64,000 nucleotides of DNA from Bradyrhizobium erythrophlei (GCF_900129425.1 NZ_LT670817.1:4898001-4962000), one strand, 5' to 3'; shown: positions 16,756 through 24,596, counted from the stretch's first letter. Notes: generated by a model not told the origin, from the sequence alone. Numbers and translations: made by a program.

Positions 16756-17214
16756 TCATTTTTCAAACTGACCCACCACCCGACCCCACGGACAGGAACA
16801 GACAGGCAAACCAGAACTTTCGGTGAATGAGGCAAGCGGCAAGTGCTGTATGTCGCCCAAGGCGTCGATAACAGAGATTATGATAGCTTCGGCCTGGTCG
16901 TCGTCGATGCGCGCGTGCCGCAGATCCGGCCACAATTCCTAATAATGCGAGAACGCTGGCTCAATCTGCATTTCTTCCCGGCGCGAGACCTCAGACGCCG
17001 CGGCGCCGGCTGTCTTTGCCGCCGTCCGATACTCTTCGATCAGCGAGAAGATAGGATCGACGCCAGAGGACGCCAGCGAGGCCATGGGCGCCGCGGCGTC
17101 CGCCGTGGCTAAAACGGTTGCCAGAGCCAAGATGGAGCCACCGGCAGCCACGCCAGCGGCTTGGGACAGGAAACGACGCCGCGACGTGGCGTCCAAAGGG
17201 CTGTTTTGAGACAT
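16756..17214 (-). pseudogene. Tat-signal protein with in-frame amber stop
   Basis: From ATG 17214 the frame reads MSQNSPLDATSRRRFLSQAA and continues through a Tat-like hydrophobic stretch (GVAAGGSILALATVLA) into SGVDPIFSLIEEYRTAA. It hits TAG at 16939-16941. The same frame then stays open for about 60 codons (ELWPDLRHARIDDDQAEAII) to TGA 16756. I infer one Tat-exported protein broken by a nonsense mutation. The alternative is a normal 91-aa protein ending at 16939. Confidence 0.5.
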
Positions 17215-17325
17215 GGGTGAGTTTGTAGGTGGCGTGGTGCACGCGGTCAGCTTGGTCCATTGGATCGACCCTTTCATGGTCCGGGTCAAAGTCAGGGCGG
17301 AGGTTAGCGCTTCCCGTCGGCTTGC

Positions 17326-17369
17326 TTTTGGGATATCCTGAATTCATGGCAATTAGGGATATCCCAAAA
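17326..17369. promoter_or_regulatory. Perfect inverted repeat over the start of the RHH gene
   Basis: TTTTGGGATATCC (17326-17338) and GGATATCCCAAAA (17357-17369) are exact reverse complements 18 bp apart, and each half contains the palindrome GGATATCC. The start codon 17346-17348 lies between them. This fits an autoregulatory operator for the DNA-binding protein encoded here, or a hairpin that hides its start. Confidence 0.6.
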
Positions 17370-17723
17370 AAGCGGCGCGGGCGTCCTTCGACCGGAGGGC
17401 GCCGCGAAGGCATCATGGTCCGCCTCGAGCCCGCTCAGTTCGAAGCTTTGGACGGCTGGATCAAAAAGCACGCCGTCGAGTCCCGTCCCGAAGCTATCCG
17501 CCGCCTAGTCGAGCTGGGGCTCAAGGTGAAGACGCCAGCGAGGCCAGTCAGCACGCCCGGCCGGAGGTTGCGCGCTCAGGAGCTCGCCATAAAGGCGATC
17601 GATAAGATGATCGACCCATCGGCGCCGCCGGAAGAACGAGCGCAGCGCCGCCGTCGCCTCACTACGGGCCCGACCGAATTTCGTGAGGACCGCGTCGATC
17701 TGCCGAAGGCGAAGGGGAAATGA
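17346..17723 (+). CDS. Ribbon-helix-helix-like DNA-binding protein (125 aa)
   Basis: The central segment (GIMVRLEPAQFEALDGWIKK then SRPEAIRRLVELGL) has the strand-helix-helix layout of CopG/MetJ-type proteins, with an arginine-rich N-terminal arm (PKKRRGRPS). The C-terminus is basic and helical. ATG 17346 sits between two GGATATCC half sites, which supports self-regulation. Its stop overlaps the spacer before the small secreted gene at 17726, so the two may have formed an operon. Confidence 0.75.
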   Translation: MAIRDIPKKRRGRPSTGGRREGIMVRLEPAQFEALDGWIKKHAVESRPEAIRRLVELGLKVKTPARPVSTPGRRLRAQELAIKAIDKMIDPSAPPEERAQRRRRLTTGPTEFREDRVDLPKAKGK

Positions 17724-17725
17724 CC

Positions 17726-17845
17726 ATGAAGGCGTTGCTAATTTTAGTTACGATTTTCTTTTCGACGAACGCGCGTGCTCAGAGCGCGCCCAAGGTGGCA
17801 AGCCACTAAAGCAGGTAAAGCCGCAGCCGCAAATGGGCTGCAAAG
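17726..17845 (+). pseudogene. Small secreted protein, 5' part (split by an inserted segment)
   Basis: ATG 17726 starts MKALLILVTIFFSTNARAQS, a signal peptide. The frame stops at 17807, and a shifted frame continues PLKQVKPQPQMGCK before homology ends at CTAG (17846). The 3' part resumes at 19766 (VGTVKGTKLC). Bradyrhizobium relatives, recalled from pattern, join these as MGCK-LVGTVKGTKLW. The gene is both frameshifted and interrupted. Confidence 0.6.
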
Positions 17846-17859
17846 CTAGCCCGTCTTAT

Positions 17860-18414
17860 TCACGAGACGGCGCCTGCGAGGTTGGCGAGCGTGGTGTAAA
17901 GCGCTGATGCGGCGTAGGATTCGGTTGCTGAAGCTACCCGCAGATAGCTCTGGCGCAGTTCGACACCCTCGCGTTTGGCCAGATCGACCAGCTTCTCGAT
18001 CGCGCGGTGGATGAGCCGGGCGCCGGTCGGATGCGCGACCGCTTTCTTCTGCACGGTGGTGTCCACCACGACCCGCTCGAGATCTTTGGTCTCGATCGCC
18101 CCGCTCCGGTGCGCCATCGAGAGGCTCTCTTGCAACAGCGCGGCAATCTGCTCCTCACCCAGCCGCTGGCGCCAGCGGGTCAGCGATGAGCGGTCAAACG
18201 GCAGTTCGTGCCGGAACACCACTTCGCCGCAGAAATACTGGTTCTCCACCCACCTGTCGCACAGCGCCTCGTCAGAGAGGTTGTGCATGTGTTTGAGGAT
18301 AAACAGCCCGGCCACCAGCCGGGTTGGCAGCGGCGGCTGCCCCGGCCCTACGCGACATACCGAGCTGAAGCGCTTCGCCAGAAAGTCCCAATTAATCTCC
18401 GCCGCGAGCTGCAC
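17860..18414 (-). pseudogene. IS5-family transposase, N-terminal half only
   Basis: The reverse strand starts MQLAAEINWDFLAKRFSSVC and contains LVAGLFILKHMHNLSDEALC, FRHELPFDRSSLTRWRQRLG and VVVDTTVQKKAVAHPTGARL, the DUF772 part and the first catalytic Asp of an IS5-group DDE transposase. After REGVELRQSYLRVA the frame runs into unrelated sequence, so the C-terminal catalytic half is gone. A C-terminal half of the same type of transposase survives separately at 45950-46492. Confidence 0.8.
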
Positions 18415-18578
18415 CAGCGCTCCGACAGGGGATTAAATTAATCCTCAGCTATACAGGCATAAGGCCAATATAACCAGGGGCCCTATGAAATCGGGTTCCG
18501 CCCAGGCCGCTGGTCCTAGCAGAAGTGCCAATTGCGGCCGCCCTGTTCACATGAGCCAATCCGGTATTTTCGGTCCGG

Positions 18579-18608
18579 AGCGATTGACTCAACCGGCGCG
18601 GGAATATG
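18579..18608 (+). repeat. TTGACTCAACC leader element, copy 3
   Basis: GATTGACTCAACCGGCGCGG is followed by GAATATGGGATG. Upstream CCAATTGCGGCCGCCCTG matches the flank of copy 2. Here it precedes the radical SAM gene rather than a secreted peptide. Confidence 0.6.
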
Positions 18609-18638
18609 GGATGGGTCGTCATTTTAGTGAGGCTGAAG

Positions 18639-19736
18639 ATGCAATTGCGGCGTTTAATGAGTTACGCAGGCAAGCGAATTAAGACAAGCGCTATCGAGCA
18701 CGTCTACCTACGCACAAACATCGATCTAACTCGGCCTCATTCAATCGGCGCAACTCTAACGGAGAGATGTAACTATCGTTGTGAGTATTGCACGCATTGG
18801 CGCCAGGATCGCTATCCGACAGAGATGACCCTAGACGACTGGAAAAGGGCGCTTCTAAGTCTAAAGGAGCTTGTCTTCCCATATGTTATCCAGTTTGGCG
18901 GCGGCGAGCCATTTGTTTGGCCGCATTTTTTGGAGCTGGTGGAATTCTGTCGAGCCGAGGACATTGATTGGGGGGTAACAACCAATGGCTCTGCTCTGAA
19001 TGAGCGTTCGGTCAAACGAATAGTTCGCTCACGACCCGTGAATGTTAATATCTCGGTCGACAGCTCGGTGGCCCATATTCATGATCAAGCGCGCGGGATA
19101 AACGGCTCTCTAAAGCGCATAGAGAGAGGAATTCGATTATTAATCGAAGAACAAGCGCGAGCCGAACAGCATTTTCTCATTCGGATCAAACCGACTGTCC
19201 ATCGCCACAATATCGACAATTTGGGCCAACTCGTGGATTGGTGCTTAGAAGTGGGAGCAACAACGGTTGATTTCAGTCCAGTTAGACTTCAGGAAAAAGG
19301 TGAGCGCGAACGACTCTATCTCAGATCGGAAGACGATTTGGCCCGGTTGAAAGCCGCTATTGACGACCTGATTGAGCGCAAACGACAAGGCCAACCAATT
19401 GAGACGAGCGAAGCAAAATTGCGAGGTATGCTTTCACATTTTAAGGACGAACTAGTTGTTCATGGAACCGGTCAATGCAGGGTTGGCCTGCGAGATTATT
19501 CGATCAGAGCAAATGGTGACGTCATTGTTTGTTGGTTTTTCGATCCAATCGGAAACGTAAAGGAGCAGAGCGCTAAAGAGATTTGGTCGAGCGCTCAAGC
19601 TCGGCAGACTCGCACACTGACCGCCACCTGTGAAAAGTTTGGCACATCTTTATGTGCCTCTTCATGCTTGGCGAAAAGATCTCTTTTGCAGGACGTGCGT
19701 CGGGCCTTTTTGATGCATCGAACTCTTTTGCAGTGA
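18639..19736 (+). CDS. Radical SAM / SPASM-like enzyme (365 aa)
   Basis: The cluster motif CNYRCEYC gives Cys44, Cys48 and Cys51 for the 4Fe-4S cluster that cleaves S-adenosylmethionine. GGGEPFVWPHFLELVEF is the usual second motif, and VNISVDSS the barrel strand. The C-terminal part (QCRVGLRDYSIRANGDVIVC, then GNVKEQSAKEIW, CEKFGTSLCASSC) has the Cys pattern of a SPASM-type auxiliary cluster domain. Substrate is unknown. ATG 18639 follows GTGAGG, while upstream ATG 18606 is in frame but lacks a site. It is carried on an inserted segment, and no partner gene is adjacent. Confidence 0.85.
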   Translation: MQLRRLMSYAGKRIKTSAIEHVYLRTNIDLTRPHSIGATLTERCNYRCEYCTHWRQDRYPTEMTLDDWKRALLSLKELVFPYVIQFGGGEPFVWPHFLELVEFCRAEDIDWGVTTNGSALNERSVKRIVRSRPVNVNISVDSSVAHIHDQARGINGSLKRIERGIRLLIEEQARAEQHFLIRIKPTVHRHNIDNLGQLVDWCLEVGATTVDFSPVRLQEKGERERLYLRSEDDLARLKAAIDDLIERKRQGQPIETSEAKLRGMLSHFKDELVVHGTGQCRVGLRDYSIRANGDVIVCWFFDPIGNVKEQSAKEIWSSAQARQTRTLTATCEKFGTSLCASSCLAKRSLLQDVRRAFLMHRTLLQ

Positions 19737-19765
19737 AATTGTCCGAAGATCAAAGCTGTTAGCTA

Positions 19766-19888
19766 GTAGGAACGGTCAAAGGGACCAAGCTCTGCGCGGC
19801 GTTGTCAGAACTTCGGGCCGCCGCACCAACTGACGAGCCCGCCGCGCCAGCGACTGCCCTCGAAGCAACCCCCGCTCCGAAACAATAA
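19766..19888 (+). pseudogene. Small secreted protein, 3' part
   Basis: The frame VGTVKGTKLCAALSELRAAA then a Pro/Ala-rich end (TDEPAAPATALEATPAPKQ) closes at TAA 19886. It lacks any start or signal peptide and completes the broken gene that begins at 17726. The following 19889-20226 shows no gene. Confidence 0.5.
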
Positions 19889-20226
19889 TACTAAGCCCCA
19901 CGGGCTTTCGCACGTCCGCAACCTGCGATAGCGTCATCCGATGCTGAGAATTATTTTTGGTTTTGTTGGTCGGAGGCCCTCGCCTGGGTGGCTTACACCT
20001 CCAGACGTGGCGATTCGTCGACGGTCACTCTCGGGGCAATCATAGCCCGCCCTTAGCCTTTCGCAATAAACATCACTCGCGATTGGCGATAGTGCGATGG
20101 CTGCCGCTCTCCCGCTAGTCACCGCTGAGCGCAACGCAGCTAAAACACAAATTCAGGTTGCGCGCCCGCCCTGGTTGCGGAACAATCTGACTGAAGGCGA
20201 AGGGGAAATGAGGACCGGTAAAAGGA

Positions 20227-20454
20227 ATGGCTAAAATCAAGATTTCGACAACTGATTTGGTTTGGATTTTTACGGAAAAGCTGAGGTCGTTCGACGAGTG
20301 CTTTCCCGGTACAGACATTGCGATCGTGCCTAGCAAGGATGGCTGGACGGCTGTCACGGGATCTCGAAGGCGAATCGAACATCCCGGCTACGCTCGGCGT
20401 ATCGGGCAGATTCAGAAGCAGCTTCGCGAGATTTACGTTCTGGCTAAGGATTGA
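20227..20454 (+). CDS. Conserved small protein (75 aa)
   Basis: MAKIKISTTDLVWIFTEKLR is followed by CFPGTDIAIVPSKDGWTAVT and a basic helical end (RRIGQIQKQLREIYVLAKD). The pattern DGWTAV then a QIQKQLREIY helix is a known unnamed Bradyrhizobium protein (recognised by eye). It is soluble, with no cysteine motif. ATG follows AAAAGGA. Function is unknown. Confidence 0.65.
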   Translation: MAKIKISTTDLVWIFTEKLRSFDECFPGTDIAIVPSKDGWTAVTGSRRRIEHPGYARRIGQIQKQLREIYVLAKD

Positions 20455-20581
20455 TCTCCGGCGTCAAGCCCTCACGGGGCGGCTTTCGTGCGTTCGGCCT
20501 TGCACGCCCGCTCTGGTCGAAAACGATCCGACGTGGGTGGGGGAGCTTGGTGTGGCTGGCGTTACCGATTTAGCGCGACCG

Positions 20582-20752
20582 ATGTCGAGACGGGGACGAC
20601 CCTTCAAATGCTGGCGTGGCGCAGCGCTAGCCGTTTTAGTTCTCGCGGCGCTTGCATCGGATGCTTGGGGCCAATCACAACGGCCACCAGATACTGAACA
20701 GGCAAAGCCCGCCCAACAACTACCCGCAATCGACCAGCGCGGCACCGCTTAA
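20582..20752 (+). CDS. Short protein with signal or membrane helix (56 aa), perhaps truncated
   Basis: MSRRGRPFKCWRGAALAVLV with LAALASDAWGQS is an export-type start, and the rest (PPDTEQAKPAQQLPAIDQRG) is the proline-rich linker seen before the membrane part of longer rhizobial proteins that continue after DQRGT. Here TAA follows GTA at once, so I suspect a C-terminal truncation. Confidence 0.45.
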   Translation: MSRRGRPFKCWRGAALAVLVLAALASDAWGQSQRPPDTEQAKPAQQLPAIDQRGTA

Positions 20753-20784
20753 CCTCCTGCCCGGTCGTCCGCGCCCGCTCCGCC

Positions 20785-20964
20785 TCATTCGTCACATTTA
20801 TACTTATCAGAGCGCCCGCACCGTTTGCACCGGAAGGTGATGAAGTCTGGCTTGGTCTCCCTGACTTCGTGCCCTGTTACCATCACGAGCGTGCCGCAAT
20901 CCAGGCACGCCGGATCCTCTCCGGTGTCCAAAGGATAGAGCAGAAATTCCTGATCGTTCGGCAT
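20785..20964 (-). CDS. Small zinc-ribbon protein (59 aa)
   Basis: From ATG 20964 the product reads MPNDQEFLLYPLDTGEDPAC, then LDCGTLVMVTGHEVRE and FRCKRCGRSDKYKCDE. Two CxxC pairs (Cys20/23 and Cys46/49) make a zinc ribbon. The same frame is open upstream, with another ATG at 21063. Similar short proteins sit near phage-type recombination genes in Bradyrhizobium. It forms a reverse-strand run with the genes to 21980. Confidence 0.65.
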   Translation of the reverse strand: MPNDQEFLLYPLDTGEDPACLDCGTLVMVTGHEVRETKPDFITFRCKRCGRSDKYKCDE

Positions 20965-21316
20965 AGGCTGCCCGCTTTCGCTGCCCTCTTTCGAGGCCTG
21001 AACCTTGTTGCTGGGCGAGCCTTCCTCAAAAGCACCGGAGGCCACGCGGGCGTTACGCCGCATGGCCTCAGTGGCATCTGTCCCGCTCCTCGCAAGATTC
21101 CGTCGTCGCCAAAACAATTTTGCCGACCGGCGACAGTTCCAACCAATGAAGGGGAAATTAAAAACCCGCCGGGCGGACCGGCGGGCGTTTCCGTGATTTC
21201 CACTAGCCCTGCCAGATCGGCCAGGTCTTCTTGCGTCATTTCTCTGGCGTCGAGCGGAGAGCTGAAGGAGAGACCCATGACGGAAGCCCGAAAGCATCCG
21301 CCGAGCAGGCCGCAGT

Positions 21317-21511
21317 CTATTTGAAAAACTCCAAAACTACATTCATGTCAGATTGTGCGGAAACACCGCCACGCAGGTTTGCATCAATGACACGGCGACA
21401 TGCTTCGACCGCGGCAAAATCGCGGAGGTCGTTTGCCGCATCGAGAACGGACCAAGCCGTGTCAACCAATGGGCTGTCAGACGAGGCCAAATCCAGTCGA
21501 TTAATAATCAT
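21317..21511 (-). CDS. Small acidic protein (64 aa)
   Basis: MIINRLDLASSDSPLVDTAW then SVLDAANDLRDFAAVEACRR and an end SAQSDMNVVLEFFK give a compact helical soluble protein. Composition is gene-like, and it is packed 14 bp from the neighbouring zinc-ribbon gene on the same strand. No family is recognised. Confidence 0.55.
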   Translation of the reverse strand: MIINRLDLASSDSPLVDTAWSVLDAANDLRDFAAVEACRRVIDANLRGGVSAQSDMNVVLEFFK

Positions 21512-21525
21512 TGCAGCGACCCAAA

Positions 21526-21753
21526 TTAGAATTCAAAAACATCATCGGCTCGCCGAGCCAAGTCGTGCAGCTCCGCGAGCGTTCCGCGGACCGCGCCGCA
21601 GCGACCGCACTGAACCGCGGTGGTGCCTGGAGCATTGACCGGGTCTGCGACTTTGATCGACAAACTTCCGCATTCCTGGCAAACGGTTTTGAAGCCAGGC
21701 CGTGCACTGGTCGGGTGCGGTGCGATCTTCACTTGGTATCTCCGCCAGTCCAT
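21526..21753 (-). CDS. Small zinc-ribbon protein (75 aa)
   Basis: From ATG 21753 it reads MDWRRYQVKIAPHPTSARPG, and then the ribbon VCQECGSLSIKV...VQCGRCGAVRGTL with two CxxC pairs. The end is an acidic helix (LAELHDLARRADDVFEF). The frame is open to 21792, but the later ATG gives a tidier start. It is part of the reverse-strand run of small genes, and a role in nucleic-acid binding is inferred only from the ribbon. Confidence 0.6.
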   Translation of the reverse strand: MDWRRYQVKIAPHPTSARPGFKTVCQECGSLSIKVADPVNAPGTTAVQCGRCGAVRGTLAELHDLARRADDVFEF

Positions 21754-21758
21754 AATTA

Positions 21759-21980
21759 CTAAAGCAAAATAATCACGTTGCGGGCCTTCCACTGAAGGCG
21801 CGTCAGGCGTTCTGAAATTGCGAACCGCAGCACTCTCACAAGAGGCACGAACCAGTGTTGCGCGTCTCGGCCGTAGATATAAGGCCCATACAAGACATCC
21901 ATTCGGCGCTCATAAGCCATTGCGGCGAGAGCGAACGCCATTAAAACAAAACTGAGAAGTGCGATTGTTTCGGTCGTCAT
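21759..21980 (-). CDS. Small single-pass membrane protein (73 aa)
   Basis: MTTETIALLSFVLMAFALAA is one hydrophobic helix, followed by MAYERRMDVLYGPYIYGRDA and a basic C-terminal helix (RFAISERLTRLQWKARN). The ER...GPxI...RDAQ pattern matches the 13881 protein (ERHLEDLTGPWISDRAQ), suggesting one family. It is the first gene of a reverse-strand run of four small genes. Confidence 0.55.
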   Translation of the reverse strand: MTTETIALLSFVLMAFALAAMAYERRMDVLYGPYIYGRDAQHWFVPLVRVLRFAISERLTRLQWKARNVIILL

Positions 21981-22197
21981 TTGAGGCCCCCCGGCCCGTT
22001 TCTTTGATTGAGCCTCTAATACGCCTAAAATTCTAAAGTTCGGATGTCGGACGCGGCCCAAATTGAACGATCGTATTAGCGGCGTCTAAACCAAGACCTT
22101 TCAGAAGCCTTGCCAACCAGGTCTCGGCAACCCCCGCCGCAGCCCCACAAGCCGGCTGAACTTCACCGCCAAAGCGAACTGCTCCTCGCTCGATGGA

Positions 22198-22623
22198 ATG
22201 AATGAACATGACCCGCCCTTGTGGGATGGCATCACCGGCGGCGGCCTCTGGGTCGAGCTGCCCGTTCACGCGGACCCGCCGTACCAGCACCTTTTGCTGA
22301 CCGCCGAGAAGAAGTTCTGGCGCTGCGTGATGAGCGGCGAAGAACCCCGGCTGTTCGGGGTCGAGCCGCCGCGGCCGCGGCTGGAGGCGGTCCGTATCGT
22401 TGATATGAGCGCGTCTAATTCATGGGCGGAGTTTGCGGCCGTGTTCCGGCGGACCCGGCCGGCCTATCAGGAGCATGAAGGCGCCAAGGCCGACCTGAAA
22501 AAACTGGTGCCGGAGGATGCCAAGGAGGCCATCGGGCATGGTCTGCGGGCCAAGCGCTCGAAATCCGGCGCGGTCAGCTTTGAGGTGATGGAGATGGAGG
22601 CCGCCGATGCACCGCTCCAGTGA
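22198..22623 (+). pseudogene. YqaJ-type phage nuclease, C-terminal part only
   Basis: The frame reads LWDGITGGGLWVELPVHADP, YQHLLLTAEKKFWRCVMSGE and EPRLFGVEPPRPRLEAVRIV, the end region of rhizobial YqaJ-like viral recombinase/exonuclease proteins. The catalytic N-terminal half is missing. It ends overlapping the start of the ERF relic, so the normal phage order nuclease then ERF is kept. Identification is from remembered family pattern. Confidence 0.5.
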
Positions 22624-23993
22624 AAGCATCGGCGCCATTGCGGCGGCCCTCGCCAACGCCCAGGGCGAACTGACCAATCCGGAAAAATCCCTAACCGCAA
22701 TCATCCGCTCGCCGTTCCCACCGGAGGGGGACCGAACATTATGCCTCGCTCGCCAGCGGCCTCGATATCGGCCGCAAGAGCCTCGGCCAGCACGAGATTG
22801 CGACCATCCAGACAACCAGGATCGATGAGGCCGCGGGACATGTTCGCGGTAGGGACGCGAGTTACCCCGCGCCCCCCGCACAGATCCGTGCGAGCCCAAT
22901 TCGGGCACACGGCTCCCACCTCGGGTGTGTAACGGCGCGTCGTGATATTCTCACGAAATTCCGTATGCGCTTCAGCGCCTGTGACACGGTTTCCCGGTAC
23001 TGTGCCCGGCCCGTGCTTTGCTGACTCACATTCCCCTCGGCCCCCGCCCTTGGCTCCACCAACTCCGCAGCCGGTTGCCCGGCCTTGTTCGTCGGCTTCA
23101 CAGCTACTATGGCGGGGTCAGACTTCTCATGATCGTACATCATCGGCTACGGCTCCTCGCCTTCCCGACACGGACCAGCGCTACACGCATGTGGCGCTGG
23201 CCGACCATGAGATCTCCCGGTTCCCGAGCAAAGAGCGTCCGCACATGCCAGTGTCTACGACCACGCCGGGCCGTCTGGGCGCTCGCACTATCGCGCCCAT
23301 CCGTATTGCCTTCCGTCAGCGGAACGACGTCGGCACCCAGGATGAGGGTACTATCGCGGCTCAATGGCTGGCCTATGCGCTCCCCTGTCAACGCTTCGCC
23401 GATGCCCTCGCGGGCATCTGCGCATGACTCGGGGTCGATGCGGGTCGCTACTCCTTCATCGTGATGGACTTGCACCATCTACTCCTTGCCGGTCTCCCGG
23501 CGCACTCCGCCTTACGACCCTCCTGGTGCACGCCTCAGGGGGTGGATTTCGTCCGATTGGCCGGTCTGTGCTTCGAGCGAAACCGCGGCCCCGCAACGCA
23601 TGGGGGCCGCGCTAAGCTATGCCCGCGCTACGCGTTGTTCACGCTGGTTGCATTGCCGGCGAGGACGACCTCGATGCCCCGGACCTGTCCGTCGACCCCT
23701 CCCCGCGCTCCGCGACGCCCCCCACCTAAGCTTTGCCGGCCAGAACGGTCACAAACAGCCCAATCCTTCGATCCACAAGCCGCGGCAGCCCCAACCAGCG
23801 CTCGCCGCAGAACCGTCCTCCACCTTACGCGATGAGCTAGTCGCAGAGATTCAGGACATTAAAGGTGACGACGATCTGGCGATGTGGGCGTATCGGCGAT
23901 TTGCCGGCGAAGAACTCGCTCACAGCGGACGACGCCCGCGCTATCGAGGCCGCCTATCAGGCTACACACCCTAACGACAGGCAATTTTTTTGA
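22607..23993 (+). pseudogene. ERF-type single-strand annealing protein, frameshifted and split by an intron
   Basis: The start (MHRSSESIGAIAAALANAQG then ELTNPEKSLTAIIRSPFP) is that of phage ERF annealing proteins. A shift near 22735 moves the continuation YASLASGLDIGRKSLGQHEI to another frame, and the group II intron sits at 22842-23505, antisense to this gene. After it RLTTLLVHASG, WISSDWPVCASSETAAPQRM and finally TADDARAIEAAYQATHPNDR appear in different frames to TGA 23991. The gene is dead through several frameshifts besides the insertion. Confidence 0.65.
22842..23505 (-). mobile_element. ORF-less group II intron, copy 2
   Basis: It is the same 664 nt as copy 1 (offset 12386), with the 5' GTGCG end at 23505, domain V at 22883-22915 and the 3' end near 22842. 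It sits inside the ERF relic, but on the opposite strand, so splicing of the gene's own transcript could not remove it. The 5' exon ends AGGCGGA here and AAGCGGA at copy 1, as expected if both used one EBS/IBS pairing. Identity of the copies implies recent movement or gene conversion. Confidence 0.75.
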
Positions 23994-24070
23994 TGTGTGA
24001 TCTAGTTCACAGACGGCGGAAGCAACGCGAATTAAGCCGATTTGCAATTCAACTTTGACGGGAGCGGCGG

Positions 24071-24310
24071 GTGAAACGAATAGGATTGACCAGGAAGAAC
24101 GCCAACGTTGAGACGCTCCGCGCTCGCTATGAGGAATTGCTGCGTCTCCGCGGGTATCTTCAGCGGTTTGAGGGTCCGGGCCAGGACACGGCTGAACCAA
24201 AGGAGCGGAAAGCCCGTGCGGCAATTGGTAAGCAAGACGAATGCGAGGATGCCCGAGATGTCGGATCAGCCTTTCGGCATTATTGTCCCACCGCAAGCGG
24301 CGGATACTGA
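24071..24310 (+). CDS. Small charged protein (79 aa)
   Basis: From GTG 24071 it reads VKRIGLTRKNANVETLRARY then EELLRLRGYLQRFEG, a basic start and an amphipathic helix, after which the composition changes to Cys/Lys/Ala-rich sequence that may be out of the true frame. It overlaps the next gene. The N-terminal half resembles a recurring Bradyrhizobium small protein. Confidence 0.4.
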   Translation: MKRIGLTRKNANVETLRARYEELLRLRGYLQRFEGPGQDTAEPKERKARAAIGKQDECEDARDVGSAFRHYCPTASGGY

Positions 24311-24431
24311 CCCGGTTCTCGCGCAAAAGTTCTCCACACCGCACTTCATATATCTGGCAGCGATTGCCGCCGCGACAGCCGGCTGGCTTTGGCTTATTGC
24401 TCGGATTCTGATGTGGTCAACTGCGCTCTAA
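24249..24431 (+). CDS. Small tail-anchored-type membrane protein (60 aa)
   Basis: MPEMSDQPFGIIVPPQAADT is soluble, and FIYLAAIAAATAGWLWLIAR then ILMWSTAL is a membrane helix at the C-terminus. ATG 24258 is an alternative start. It overlaps the previous gene by about 60 bp in another frame, so only one of the two may have its original end. Confidence 0.45.
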   Translation: MPEMSDQPFGIIVPPQAADTDPVLAQKFSTPHFIYLAAIAAATAGWLWLIARILMWSTAL

Positions 24432-24596
24432 GCGGCCGTGAACGTCGGGAATGACGGAAGTCGAAGCCATGTGCGGATCCTATTCCGACCCATCGACAAC
24501 CGGCACCTAACCCGCCGACCGTGCGACTTTATTTAGCGACCCGCAAAACGAACTTAGTGATAGGATGTAGACAACCCATCACTTGAGCGCGCTCCA

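Larger units (their letters stand above)
17846..19766. mobile_element. Inserted segment with IS5 fragment and radical SAM gene
   Basis: About 1.9 kb lies between the two halves of the small secreted gene, with CTAG at both junctions (17846-17849 and 19763-19766). The left end reads CCCGTCTTATTCACGAGACGG like an IS terminus. It contains the N-terminal half of an IS5-type transposase and the radical SAM gene. CTAG-type target duplication is known in the IS5 family. A single-step insertion is inferred, not proven. Confidence 0.5.
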
